From NCBI RefSeq assembly GCF_019734195.1, contig NZ_JAASHM010000004.1, positions 62,001 to 126,000 of the forward strand: a DNA stretch of 64,000 nucleotides. The letters run 5' to 3'. The notes under the pieces are model-generated. The model saw only the letters and a list, made by a program, of their open reading frames with translations, ran no database searches and had not been told where the DNA came from. This stretch comes from Clostridium sp. K13. Its GTDB lineage: Bacteria > Bacillota > Clostridia > Clostridiales > Clostridiaceae. Shown one piece after another: positions 33,862-44,167 of the stretch; within the stretch, counting starts at the first letter, position 1, and each line of letters starts with the position of its first letter. The position numbers and the translations under genes are program-made.

Positions 33862-34793
33862 TTTACCTTTACCTTTCCACACTTATTAGCAATAATATAT
33901 CGTGGTCTTTCTTTTATTTGATTATATATCTTAGAAATGTAATAACCAATTATACCTAAACTAATCATTATTACGCTTCCGATAAACAACTGAATTATTA
34001 TTACTGTAGTGAACCCTTCTAATGCTTGTCCTAATATTTTATGATATAATGATTGGATACCTAGAATAATTGAAATTGCAAATACTATTCCACCTAATAT
34101 TGTTACAACCTGCATTGGAAATGCTGAAAAAGTAGTAATATTATTAATTGCATATTTAATTAATGCCCACTTAGACCACTTAGATTCTCCTTCTTCTCTT
34201 TTCTCTACATCAAATGTAATTCCAATAGTATTAAATCCTATCCATGAAGATAAAGCTCTAAAAAATGTGTCCTTCTCTTTCATATTAATTATTACATCTA
34301 CAGCTTTTCGATCCAATAATTTAAAATCTGAAGATCTCCTCATGTCAATATTAGTTGCCTTACTTATTAAATTATAAAAACATTTTGCACTATATCTATA
34401 AAATACACTCTCATTTCCTCTCTCTTCCTTAATTCCTTCAATAACTTCATATCCCTCTTCCCACAATCTATACATCTCAACTATTTTTTCAGGTGGATGT
34501 TGTAAGTCACAATCTATAATCACGCAACATTCTCCTGATGCACTTTCTAAACCTGCAAAAATAGCAGCCTCTTTTCCAAAATTTTTTGAAAATTTTATTC
34601 CATTTATTTTATCAATTTCATTTGATATTTGAATTATTTCACTCCATGTATTATCTTTTGATCCATCATCAACAAAAATTATCTCATATTCTATAGATGC
34701 ATCATTTAAAATCTGTGATATCTTTTTTGATGTTATTGCTATCATTTTCTCTTCGTTGTATGCTGGTATTATAACTGATAAAACCTTATTCAT
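33855..34793 (-). CDS. GtrB-like polyprenyl-phosphate glycosyltransferase (GT2)
   Basis: A 312-residue enzyme with a GT2 catalytic domain (SVIIPAYNEEKM, FVDDGSKDNT, KNFGKEAAIFAGLESASGE, IIDCDLQHPPE) and two C-terminal transmembrane helices (about 232-258 and 268-292). It transfers a sugar from a nucleotide donor to undecaprenyl phosphate at the cytoplasmic face. With the coupled GtrA and the upstream DUF6056 membrane protein it looks like a three-part GtrABC-style side-branch glycosylation module. RBS AGGAAAG. Confidence 0.88.
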   Translation of the reverse strand: MNKVLSVIIPAYNEEKMIAITSKKISQILNDASIEYEIIFVDDGSKDNTWSEIIQISNEIDKINGIKFSKNFGKEAAIFAGLESASGECCVIIDCDLQHPPEKIVEMYRLWEEGYEVIEGIKEERGNESVFYRYSAKCFYNLISKATNIDMRRSSDFKLLDRKAVDVIINMKEKDTFFRALSSWIGFNTIGITFDVEKREEGESKWSKWALIKYAINNITTFSAFPMQVVTILGGIVFAISIILGIQSLYHKILGQALEGFTTVIIIQLFIGSVIMISLGIIGYYISKIYNQIKERPRYIIANKCGKVKVKC

Positions 34794-34803
34794 TACTTCT
34801 TTC

Positions 34804-36162
34804 CTACTCTTTCTCCTTACTAATTGATTTTACTCCATAGTATTTTGCTATAGCTGTATTAGGCCATTCATTACTATTATTTGACAAATCTCCAAAAGAC
34901 GTATAACAATCATATTTTGAATATCCAATAATTGTCGGTATAATTACATCATTTATATTATTATCCTTTTTATACATAATTTGATCTACTCTATTATCAA
35001 AGCTTACTCTAGTTTGTCTTAATTTTAAAATTGCTTCTATATAACTAGTACTAAAAAATAAACATAAAATACTTAGTATTACCACAGTCCCTATTTCATA
35101 TTTTTTATCAAATTTTATTTTTGAAAATATATTTCCAAGTGAAATAACTAATAGAATAATGGGTCCAGACCATGTTCTTTCTGGAAAACTTGGTGAAACA
35201 ATCATTGAATAAATTGAAGCTAAACTACCTATAAAAAAAATTATTCCTATTGCTAATTCATCTATCATATCTGTAAATTTCATAGTATTTTTATTAGAAA
35301 AATAATAATATATTAGTAATATAGCTAAAAATATAAACATAGGTGTTAGATACTTCATTAATTCAATAGAAATAAACATCCCTCTTTTTATTAGCTCTAA
35401 AATCTCTCCTATTCCCCCTGAATTATTTAATCTATTCCTTTGGCCTGGTGCAAAAATCATTAGTGAAAATCCTATAAAATTCCCTATTAATCCACTTATC
35501 ATAAATGAGTTTATTTTAATTCCCCTGATTTTAAACATTATTAAATACATAACAGATATACATATTAATGCAACTCCTGTATTTTCATTGGTTCATCCTG
35601 CAATTATACCTATTAATCCATATAATATTAAAATCAAAAATTTTAATATTGGTGACTTTATTTCATTATCATTTTGTTTATTAATTTTCCTAAACGGAAT
35701 TAAATAAAGTAAAATAATAAGAATCCCATATAAATAATTAGATGCACCAGTAACCCATAAATAACTCTGTCCAAAATTAGGTGTAATAATCCATAACATT
35801 AAAAATATAAATAATATCCATTTTGAATTGAAATTTTTTAATGTTCCATATGAATGAAAATATATCACAAGTATAAGACTTATGTAGATAATAGTGTTAA
35901 AAAAGTTAAAAAATGTCTTTTGGTGGCATAAAAAAATTTGAGCTATCGTATGTGTAATACTTCTACCATTCATACTTAAATAGTGAGCTTTTTGAGATAA
36001 TAATAGCTCTTTTATATTATTAATCTTACCTCCATCCATAAATGAAAATGAATACGAATAATCGTCTACATATAAAGGTGTATAATAATTTAATATATAA
36101 AATAAAACTCCTATTATTATAAATATTATTAATACAAAAACTTTCTCATTTTTATTTATCAT
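34804..36162 (-). pseudogene. DUF6056-like polytopic membrane protein with in-frame TGA
   Basis: One frame of about 450 codons interrupted once by TGA (35593-35595). The N-terminal half has TPLYVDDYSYSFSFMDGG and several membrane helices; the stop falls within GLIGIIAG-stop-TNENTGVALI, where the family typically has Trp (AGWTNENT), so TGG to TGA explains it. The second half carries four or more membrane helices and a C-terminal soluble tail. The role is probably GtrC-like, a membrane glycosyltransferase using a lipid-linked donor, judged from its GtrB/GtrA neighbours. RBS AGGGGGAT. Other genes here use TGG for Trp, so TGA is not reassigned. Confidence 0.72.
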
Positions 36163-36218
36163 AATATCCCCCTATGTGATATAATAATCAATCGTCGTAC
36201 CTAATTAATTTCTCTCAA

Positions 36219-37787
36219 CTAATGCGACAATTCTTTATTATTTTTTACTATCTTATCAAACAACAAATTTATAATTCTAAAAATAAAATTTTTAAAATAT
36301 GCTAGCTCTTCTTTTTTACGTAAAGTAATTATAAAGACTATATTAGATATAACTACACAAGTTATCATCTTTAATATTAATGTTATAATTCCAGCTACAT
36401 TAATAAAGCTACATATAAAACTTGTTACTGATAAATTCAAGAAAAGAATTATAAAAAATTCCAAATATCTTTTAAAGTATTGTATGCTTTTACTTTCTAA
36501 TCCATATCTATATACAGCATATGGATCATACCAAGTGTTAGTTAACCCCCTTGAAATTGCAGTTGCTAAAAGTATTCCAAAAAGTCCAAAATACTTTCCT
36601 AATATCATAGATAATATTAAATTTAAAGCTGCAGTAATCAATAAAATATATCTTCCATATCTAAATAGCCCCATTGTATTTTTAAATGTCCATACTGCAT
36701 TTTGCATACCTAACATATAAAAATTTATAGCTAATATAATTATTATATTCATAGGTAATATAAACTTACTTCCTATCCATATATTTATTACATCATTAAT
36801 CAAAACTATTATAGCAATAGTTGCAAAACCAAATACCCAAAAATTCGCAAAATTCATAACTTCAAAAAAATATTTTTGCTTCTGTTTCGACTCTTTAGCA
36901 TTTAAATTTCCAACACTTGCAGTTATTGCTGTAAATATTTGATTTAATATTGTATTGACTATCCCTATTAACATAGTATAATTTGAACTTAACCCCACAG
37001 TTACTAATCCTGAAAAATATGTAATAATCATATTATCAGTATTGTTAACTAATACGCCACTTAGCTTTGTTATCATTAATGCTTTAATGTTTTTTACTAG
37101 GCTTCTTTTTTCTGATATATCAAGCTTATCATTTGTTTCTTCTTTTAAAAATGGATACAATCTATCTGCAATTTTTGAAATAGTTATATTAAATGCTATA
37201 GTACAAATTGTTTGAACTGTTAAATATGCTAAGAAATTTTTCGTTATAACTAACACCAAAATTTGTAATACTGTTTGAATAATACTTATTATATAACTAG
37301 TTATAGCTGATATATAATTTTTTTGATCTGCTACTATTATAGAATTTTTATATGAATAAAAATATGATATAACTGTATTAAATAAATATAAGCAATATAA
37401 TACATATAAGCTTTCATTAATTTTTGGTGCATTCTTTATTATTATATTTAAAAATGGCATTAGAGCTAATCCTATAATTCCTATAACACATCCTATAGTT
37501 CTATATGCTTTTTCATAAAACTTCATTAATACCGCTAATTCTTTTTTATTATTTTCAGCTAATGGTTTATATAATGCGTATATAATAGCCGTTCCTACAC
37601 CTAATTCAGCCAACGATAACATTGAAATTATATTACTAAATAATCCACTTATACCTAAGTATTCAGTAGCTAAAAATTTAATAAATATAGTTCTATTAAT
37701 AAATCCAAATAAAGTTTGAACAAATTGACCAGCAAAACCAGTTATTATATTTTTTATTGAATTTATAGTTCTAGATTGTCCACTCAT
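36219..37787 (-). CDS. Wzx-type polysaccharide flippase
   Basis: A 522-residue membrane protein of the MATE/MOP polysaccharide-synthase group with about 12-14 helices; the start NIITGFAGQFVQTLFGFINR, TIFIKFLATEYLGISGLFSN and ELGVGTAIIYALYKPLAE are typical. It flips undecaprenyl-diphosphate-linked repeat units to the outer face for polymerisation by the EpsG-like protein at 48959. RBS AGGGAG. It overlaps the preceding hydrolase gene by 17 bp. Confidence 0.9.
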   Translation of the reverse strand: MSGQSRTINSIKNIITGFAGQFVQTLFGFINRTIFIKFLATEYLGISGLFSNIISMLSLAELGVGTAIIYALYKPLAENNKKELAVLMKFYEKAYRTIGCVIGIIGLALMPFLNIIIKNAPKINESLYVLYCLYLFNTVISYFYSYKNSIIVADQKNYISAITSYIISIIQTVLQILVLVITKNFLAYLTVQTICTIAFNITISKIADRLYPFLKEETNDKLDISEKRSLVKNIKALMITKLSGVLVNNTDNMIITYFSGLVTVGLSSNYTMLIGIVNTILNQIFTAITASVGNLNAKESKQKQKYFFEVMNFANFWVFGFATIAIIVLINDVINIWIGSKFILPMNIIIILAINFYMLGMQNAVWTFKNTMGLFRYGRYILLITAALNLILSMILGKYFGLFGILLATAISRGLTNTWYDPYAVYRYGLESKSIQYFKRYLEFFIILFLNLSVTSFICSFINVAGIITLILKMITCVVISNIVFIITLRKKEELAYFKNFIFRIINLLFDKIVKNNKELSH

Positions 37788-38949
37788 TATATAACTCCCT
37801 TTTTTTATTAATACTTCTTAATGAAAATCCTTGAGCAAATGGTAATATATCAAATAACATTGAATAAACTCCAATATCCTTTGTATCTCCTTGTGAAAAA
37901 TCTATAGCTCCATTTTTTTTTGTAACTGACTTTAAGTATTTTATTGCTTTTGTATATGCTAACTTACACTCATTGTTTATCTCTTCTATTTGTGATGCAT
38001 TTAATAAATACCAAGCTAATGTTGCAGTTGTAGATGAATCGATTCTTGTTTCTTTTCTAGTAACTGTCCATCCCCATCCACCATTATCTTGTTGTAATTT
38101 TATTATGGATTTTGCAAATTTAATTATTACTTCTTCTAAATCTTTTTTATATTTACTGTTATTAGGCAATTCTATCCAGGCATCAATTATTCCTATTGCA
38201 AACCATCCTAGACCTCTTCCCCATCCACATAAACCTAATTTATATTTTTCTTTAATATCATAAGCATGAAATGGAATTACATTTTCATTATCAAATCCAT
38301 ATTTAAAATATTCAACAATTTGATTAACTCCTAATTCTATAGCTTCATTATTATTGTAATTTACCCCATATTTAATTAAAAATGGACTTATGAAACCTAT
38401 GGTATCTACATATCTATAATTAGGCATAGATTTTCTATACTTAACTGTACCATCATCACCTATAAGCTCTTTTATTAATTCATACATATAATCAAATGAT
38501 AATTTATACTTATCTGATCCATCTAAATTCATAATTGCATATGATAAAATTCCTCCATCAACAAATTTAGGTTTTTCTTTCCATTGTCCATTAGAATCAA
38601 AATGACTGTTTAAATATTTATTAATTGCCTTATCTATTTCTTTATTATTCTCTTCACATTTATTTAATCCTAAAATTAAAGCAGCTTGTTGCCAATGTTG
38701 AATTGCAGATTTAGTATAATTTCCTTTTAACCTATCAATTATAGTTAATCTTGTATTATCTGTAACTTTAATTTTAGGAGTATTATTTAACCACTTTATA
38801 CTTCTATTTATTAAAGCTTGTTTCCATACTTCTTCATTATCATATCTTCCAATATGTACTCTTGATATCCAATTACACATCATTGGAATTATATCTATTA
38901 ATAATATAATTAAAATAATAGATATAATTATACCTACTAATATTTTCAT
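37771..38949 (-). CDS. Membrane-anchored GH88/GH105-like glycoside hydrolase
   Basis: A 392-residue protein with one N-terminal transmembrane anchor (about 4-24) and an alpha/alpha-barrel domain. HWQQAALILGL, YVDTIGFISPFLIKYG, GWGRGLGWFAIGIIDAW and GGWGWTVTRKETRIDSSTTA are reminiscent of unsaturated glucuronyl/rhamnogalacturonyl hydrolases. Those enzymes act on unsaturated uronic-acid oligosaccharides left by polysaccharide lyases. Placed within the glycan operon it may trim or degrade the strain's own polymer. The exact family (GH88 or GH105) and substrate cannot be fixed from motifs alone. Confidence 0.65.
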   Translation of the reverse strand: MKILVGIIISIILIILLIDIIPMMCNWISRVHIGRYDNEEVWKQALINRSIKWLNNTPKIKVTDNTRLTIIDRLKGNYTKSAIQHWQQAALILGLNKCEENNKEIDKAINKYLNSHFDSNGQWKEKPKFVDGGILSYAIMNLDGSDKYKLSFDYMYELIKELIGDDGTVKYRKSMPNYRYVDTIGFISPFLIKYGVNYNNNEAIELGVNQIVEYFKYGFDNENVIPFHAYDIKEKYKLGLCGWGRGLGWFAIGIIDAWIELPNNSKYKKDLEEVIIKFAKSIIKLQQDNGGWGWTVTRKETRIDSSTTATLAWYLLNASQIEEINNECKLAYTKAIKYLKSVTKKNGAIDFSQGDTKDIGVYSMLFDILPFAQGFSLRSINKKRELYNEWTI

Positions 38950-38966
38950 TTTTTAACCTCTCTTTT

Positions 38967-39524
38967 TTAAACCATATATCCTTTAGTATCCTTTAATTTT
39001 TCTTTCATCTCATTCTTCATTTCTTCACTAAATTTATCTGAAGCATTAGAATAGTCGTACGAAAACTTAGGACTCTTCTCCAATAATTCTTTATTCTTAT
39101 TAATATATTCTTCTTTTAATATAATTTCTCTTGCAGGATTTCCAGCAACTACAGTATTAGGTTTTACATCTTTAGTTACAACTGAACCTGCTGCTACTAT
39201 AGAATTTTCTCCAACAGTTACACCTGGCATTATTAAAGCTCTAGCCCCAATAAATACATTGTCTTTTATATCAATACGTCCTATCTTTGTATAACCTAAA
39301 TCCTTCTTAGTTGAAGCATCATGTGCTAGTAAATATGCTTGTGGCGCAATAGTTACATTATTTCCAATTGTTATTAGATTACAATGACCGTAGTCAAATG
39401 TTGAACCATCCATAATTGAACAATTTTCACCAATTATCATTCCCCTTTTTATATGATCCTCTAATGTTATTTCTTCCATTAAAAATTTTCTAATTCTATA
39501 TCGTAGAAAATTTATTATTTTCAT
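38967..39524 (-). CDS. Left-handed beta-helix O-acetyltransferase
   Basis: A 185-residue hexapeptide-repeat acyltransferase of the maltose/galactoside acetyltransferase group: ITIGNNVTIAPQAYLLAHDA, FIGARALIMPGVTVGENSIV, AAGSVVTKDVKPNTVVAGNPAREI. The catalytic His is probably in LLAHDAST. It acetylates a sugar hydroxyl using acetyl-CoA. It overlaps the upstream GT2 gene by ATGA, showing coupling. Confidence 0.85.
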   Translation of the reverse strand: MKIINFLRYRIRKFLMEEITLEDHIKRGMIIGENCSIMDGSTFDYGHCNLITIGNNVTIAPQAYLLAHDASTKKDLGYTKIGRIDIKDNVFIGARALIMPGVTVGENSIVAAGSVVTKDVKPNTVVAGNPAREIILKEEYINKNKELLEKSPKFSYDYSNASDKFSEEMKNEMKEKLKDTKGYMV

Positions 39525-40426
39525 ATCTCATAACCTCTTCTAATAATTCTCTTGCTTAACTTGGCACTATAAACAAACCAAGATAATATTATATAAATAG
39601 GATTTTTAGTAATATTTAATATTCCCTTAAAACCAATCCCCTTTTCATAACAATAATGCAAATATGCTCTTGCTCCATTTAAAATCTTATCTTTAAGTGG
39701 TACCTGTCTATATGAAAGTAATTCCTTATAGTATAAAGTTGTCCCCTTCCAACTTTCCATAATATTTTTATCAGAGGTATTAGTTAATCCTCCCTCTAAG
39801 TACTCACATATATATGTAACTTCATTTAAAAATCTTAATTTAAGATTTTCATTTGCAATTCTATTCCATACAACTGCTTCTGTTACATATCTTTCTTCTT
39901 TAAATTCTGGAAACTTAAACTTTCTTAATACATCAGTTCTATATACTTCTGCTTTATCACCTAATATCCTATATTTATATCTATAGCTTAGCACATCGGT
40001 ATCTATATACTCATTATCGCCTTTCGTTCCAATAATACTTCCATCAGTGTATCTTCTTAAACCAGAAATCCCAGCAAATTCTTCTTTATTCTCTATTTCG
40101 TTCCACTTACCCCATATATATTTTAATGCACCTTCCACTATATAATCATCAGAATCAACAATCCAAAATAATTCTCCTTTTGCATTATCTATCCCAACAT
40201 TTAAAGCAGTATGTTTGCCTCCATTTTTTTTTTTTATATATCTTATATTAATAAGCTTTTCTTCTATAAAACTACTAACTACATACTCTGTATTATCTAA
40301 ACTACCATCATCAATAATTAACCATTCAAAATTTATAAATTTTTGTTTTTTTAAGCTTATATAAAGTTTATCTAATAATTCTGCTCTATTAAACGTTGGT
40401 GTGCATATTGTTACATACATACTCAT
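39521..40426 (-). CDS. Glycosyltransferase family 2
   Basis: A 301-residue GT-A enzyme: TICTPTFNRAELLDKLYISL, WLIIDDGSLDNTEYV, KKKNGGKHTALNVGIDNAKG, LFWIVDSDDY (DxD-type site). It is related to the GT2 at 50060 (same FNRAELLDKLY / TYNRAYVLNKCY layout, WLIIDDGS). It adds one sugar to the lipid-linked repeat unit. Donor and acceptor unknown. Confidence 0.87.
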   Translation of the reverse strand: MSMYVTICTPTFNRAELLDKLYISLKKQKFINFEWLIIDDGSLDNTEYVVSSFIEEKLINIRYIKKKNGGKHTALNVGIDNAKGELFWIVDSDDYIVEGALKYIWGKWNEIENKEEFAGISGLRRYTDGSIIGTKGDNEYIDTDVLSYRYKYRILGDKAEVYRTDVLRKFKFPEFKEERYVTEAVVWNRIANENLKLRFLNEVTYICEYLEGGLTNTSDKNIMESWKGTTLYYKELLSYRQVPLKDKILNGARAYLHYCYEKGIGFKGILNITKNPIYIILSWFVYSAKLSKRIIRRGYEI

Positions 40427-40515
40427 AAATTTATACCTACCTCATAAAAATATATAATAATCTACTTTTGACTTCTTTTTTTCTCACTAACTAATCATTG
40501 CCACATATTTACATT

Positions 40516-41520
40516 TTAACAACTTATACTTCTTTTTATTAATTCCTTAATCTTAAATTTAATTTTATATAACGTTGGATTATAAACTAATAACTTTAAA
40601 TCCTTATTTAGTATACTTTTCATATCCTTTAGTATAATTTTTATTTGATTTATAATCTCAACTTTTTTTTCTTTATCCATAATATTTTCTTCTAATTTCC
40701 TAAACATTATATAATAATTATCTCTTATAACATAGTTAATACTTTCTCTTGTTAATTTATTATTAAATTTACACTCTTTATAGATTCTATATTCCTCTTT
40801 AACTATATATTTCAGTAATTCTATATCATTATAGAAATCTCTTTTACTTGTCATTATAGAGTTTTTTCTTATTCTTCTATAATAAAAATCTTTACTTATA
40901 TACTTTATAGATTTTGCTTTTAGCAATGTTTCAAATACATATAAGTTATCTTCTAGAGTAATTCCTTCCACAAAAAATATATTATTTTTATTTAAGAAAT
41001 CTCTACTATAAAAGTAGATCATTACAACTACCCTATATGCTCCTTTACTTACGCTTAAATTAAAGAATTCTTCACCAGTATATATCTTTTTAATATCAAT
41101 CTTTTTCTTTCTATCGTATTCATCAAAATATGACCCACTATAATCTTTATCATAAAATGAACTTGCATCAAAGGTTACTATATCCAACAAATCTTCCCTT
41201 GCTACTTTATAACATTCTTTTAATGTATTTATATCTATATAGTCATCACTATCTAAAAAATATATATACTCTCCTTTTGCCTCTTTAACTCCTTTATTCC
41301 TTGCTACGCTAACACCTTTATTAGTTTATAAAAATACCTTTATGAAATCATATTTTTCTTTATATTGATTTATAATTTTCAAAGAATTATCTGTTGATCC
41401 ATCATCTATTATTATTACTTCATAATTATCCAAAGTCTGATTTACCACACTATTTAGACATTCATCCAAATATTTCTCAACATTATAAACTGGTATAATA
41501 ACACTAACCTTAACACTCAT
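40516..41520 (-). pseudogene. Glycosyltransferase family 2 with in-frame TAA
   Basis: The frame begins MSVKVSVIIPVYNVEKYLDE, VVNQTLDNYEVIIIDDGSTD, runs to YDFIKVFL then TAA (41326-41328), and continues TNKGVSVARNKGVKEAKGEY and YIYFLDSDDYID to a complete C-terminal region. In the sister gene at 45346 the corresponding stretch is IKLINQKNSGVSVARNTG, so CAA (Gln) to TAA is the likely change. With the stop only a 64-residue N-terminal piece is made and the enzyme is lost. RBS TTAGGAGA intact. Confidence 0.82.
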
Positions 41521-41537
41521 ATTTATCTCCTAAAAAA

Positions 41538-42725
41538 TTAGATTATTATTTTATATAACTTATTTACTTCCTGCATATTTCCACATATTTCTTTACTTAA
41601 ATTATCAATAAACTTTTGTTTTAATTCTTTATTTTTAATAATTTTTTCTATACTATTTGCTATATTCTTATAATCTTTTGTTGTTATAATGCCATTATAA
41701 TTATTTTTAATATGGTTAGTTGCTGATGAAAAATTCGTAATTACAATAGGTTTACAAAGTATCTTAGCTTCCTCTACAGCAATTGATTTCCCCTCAAATT
41801 TTGATGTCTGAACATAAATATCAGCCATTTTTATATATGGATATGGATTTTCTTTAGCTCCTATAAATATAAAATGTTGCTCTATTTTTAATTCTTTAAC
41901 TAATTTCATCAAAGACTCTTTCATTCCACCTTCGCCTATGATATACCATTTTATCTTTTTCCCTCTATCTATCAGCTCCTTACAAGTTCTTATAGATATA
42001 TCATATCCTTTTGCATCTACTATTCTTCCCATAGATACTATCGATATATAGTTTTTATCAAATTTAATATCAGGCTTAGCTTCGGATAAAATCTTAATAC
42101 TTTCTGGTGAAATTATATTTTCAATACATTGAATCTTATTCTTATTTGATTTATATTGTTCACTTAATATTTCAACTAAATTTTCTGAAACCGTTACTAT
42201 ATTGTCTAATTTATTAAAATAATACTCTTCTATTTTATGGTTAATATTAATTTGACTATAATCAGTATGAATCCATCCTATTTTTATATTAGAGTTAGTT
42301 TTCTCTACTACATAATATATAGGATCTTTCTCTTGATAACCTATTGCAACATCATATTTTTTGTGATTATATGGTAGTGAACTCTTTAAAAATTTCCAAA
42401 CTCGTTGTTCTAATTTTGTTCTATCATGCTCTGTTTTATAAATAAATAAAGATAAAAGCCTATTAGTTAATACTTTAAATTTTTTTTTTCTAATTAACTC
42501 TTTAAACGCATATTTTATTGACATATCAAAATATTTATAATCTTGTGCCTCTGATAATAAGTTGACTTCTTTAGGTATAGCTTTCATAAATACTCCAATG
42601 TGACTAAATAAAAATAAGTCAACCTCATATAATGTATAATCAATGCTTTCTAGTAATGATATAAGCGATTTTTGAGAACCACCACAATTCAAATCATTCA
42701 TTACAAATAGAATTTTTTTCTTCAT
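41538..42725 (-). CDS. Glycosyltransferase family 4 (paralogue 1)
   Basis: A 395-residue GT-B enzyme. LFVMNDLNCGGSQKSLISLL opens the acceptor domain; WIHTDYSQININ is shared with its paralogues at 42957 and 46391; the donor domain has SMGRIVDAKGYDISI, IGEGGMKESL and ADIYVQTSKFEGKSIAVEEA with the conserved E-x7-E sugar-nucleotide site. It transfers one sugar, retaining configuration. RBS AAAGGACG. Confidence 0.86.
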   Translation of the reverse strand: MKKKILFVMNDLNCGGSQKSLISLLESIDYTLYEVDLFLFSHIGVFMKAIPKEVNLLSEAQDYKYFDMSIKYAFKELIRKKKFKVLTNRLLSLFIYKTEHDRTKLEQRVWKFLKSSLPYNHKKYDVAIGYQEKDPIYYVVEKTNSNIKIGWIHTDYSQININHKIEEYYFNKLDNIVTVSENLVEILSEQYKSNKNKIQCIENIISPESIKILSEAKPDIKFDKNYISIVSMGRIVDAKGYDISIRTCKELIDRGKKIKWYIIGEGGMKESLMKLVKELKIEQHFIFIGAKENPYPYIKMADIYVQTSKFEGKSIAVEEAKILCKPIVITNFSSATNHIKNNYNGIITTKDYKNIANSIEKIIKNKELKQKFIDNLSKEICGNMQEVNKLYKIII

Positions 42726-42956
42726 TTATATTTACGTCCTTTCTAAAGTATTTCATAAATCTCACCCATTTGATTTATTACATTCTTGTCCTATTTTCTT
42801 AATATTTGTACAAATTTATCTATTATTTATTACTAGTTATTAATCTCTCTAATTCTTTTGATATACTATATAAATTCTCAACAATTAATTAATTGATTTA
42901 TCTCAATAGCACTTTGTTGAATTATTTATAATATTTTTATTAATAAAATATCTACC
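42726..42956. other. Non-coding gap inside the glycan operon
   Basis: About 230 bp between two paralogous GT4 genes with no reading frame, hairpin or repeat recognised; unusual because other gaps in the operon are under 60 bp apart from 90 bp at 40427-40515. It might hold an internal promoter or the scar of a deletion. Confidence 0.4.
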
Positions 42957-44159
42957 TTAATTTAAGCTATCTTTAAGTAGTTCATATAATTTTATCACTT
43001 CTTTTTCATTTCCTAATTCTAATTTCTTTAAATTATATAATATCTTTTCTTTCATCTTCGTGTTATTTATAATACTCTCAATCCCTATGCTTACTGCTAT
43101 AGAATTCATTTCAGTTATTATTCCAGTTTTATTATTTTCTATTTGATCATAAACAGTTGAAAAGTTTGTAACCACTATTGGTTTACATAATATCTTAGCT
43201 TCATCAATTGCAACTGATTTTCCTTCATACCTTGATGGCTGAACATATATATCACAAGCATTTAGATATTTATATGGGTTGCTTTTTAAGCCTAATAATC
43301 TAAAATTATCTTTTAAATCATTTTTATGGATTAACTCTTCTAATTTTTTTCTTTCTTGGCCTTCTCCTATGACATACCAACAGATATTATATCCTTTGTT
43401 CACTAATATCTTGCATGCATCTATAGCAATATCAAATCCCTTTTGTTGATGTAACCTACCTATTGAAAGAATATTTATCTTATCCTTATTCATTAAATCT
43501 TCTTCAATTGCTTCATTAGCTAGATTTTCAATTGCTTTTTTAGAAACAATATTAAAAATTAATTTAATCTTATCACTTTCCTCAGGGAATTCTTCCTTAA
43601 GAACTTTTTCACACTCTTCTGAAACAGTAACTAAGTAATTCAACTTTTTAAAATACTTAACATCAAAACTTTTATCAAGGTTTAATTTTCTATAATCATT
43701 ATGGATCCAACCTATTTTTTTATCAGCCTGTACACAATCAACACATATATAATTAGATGTTTTTTCTAAATATCCAATTGCGACATCATATTTTTTATCT
43801 ATTATTCCTATAGCTTTCTTTAAATACCTCCAAGAATATTGCTCTGCAATTCCAATATTTTTATTAATTCTATTTTTTATACAAAACATTAATCTACTAC
43901 AGGCCAATCTAAACTTTCCTTTAACTAAATACCTCACTATAGAATCTTTTAAGCCTTTGTTAAATATCTGAACATTTTCTGTTATATCAAGTACATTAAC
44001 CTCTTTAGGAATAAAGTCCATAAATAATCCACCATGATTTAATAAAAACAAGTCTACATTATACTGATTAAAATCAAATTGTGTTAATAAGTTGATTAAA
44101 CTCTTTTCTCCACCACCAGCAGCTAGACTTGGAATAATAAATAAAATATCTTTTTTCAT
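42957..44159 (-). CDS. Glycosyltransferase family 4 (paralogue 2)
   Basis: A 400-residue GT-B enzyme: LFIIPSLAAGGGEKSLINLL, KIGWIHNDYRKLNL, SIGRLHQQKGFDIAI, VIGEGQERKKLEEL, ACDIYVQPSRYEGKSVAIDE. Very similar in order and wording to 41538 and 46391, indicating duplication within the operon. Start is ATG 44159 (after GTAGGAG); the frame extends five codons upstream to a start that overlaps the RBS. Confidence 0.86.
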   Translation of the reverse strand: MKKDILFIIPSLAAGGGEKSLINLLTQFDFNQYNVDLFLLNHGGLFMDFIPKEVNVLDITENVQIFNKGLKDSIVRYLVKGKFRLACSRLMFCIKNRINKNIGIAEQYSWRYLKKAIGIIDKKYDVAIGYLEKTSNYICVDCVQADKKIGWIHNDYRKLNLDKSFDVKYFKKLNYLVTVSEECEKVLKEEFPEESDKIKLIFNIVSKKAIENLANEAIEEDLMNKDKINILSIGRLHQQKGFDIAIDACKILVNKGYNICWYVIGEGQERKKLEELIHKNDLKDNFRLLGLKSNPYKYLNACDIYVQPSRYEGKSVAIDEAKILCKPIVVTNFSTVYDQIENNKTGIITEMNSIAVSIGIESIINNTKMKEKILYNLKKLELGNEKEVIKLYELLKDSLN

Positions 44160-44167
44160 AGTAACTC

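Noticed and set aside
34804..36162. Reassignment of TGA to Trp or selenocysteine
   Set aside because: TGG is used for Trp throughout and other lesions nearby are TAA or TAG; no SECIS-like structure was evident.
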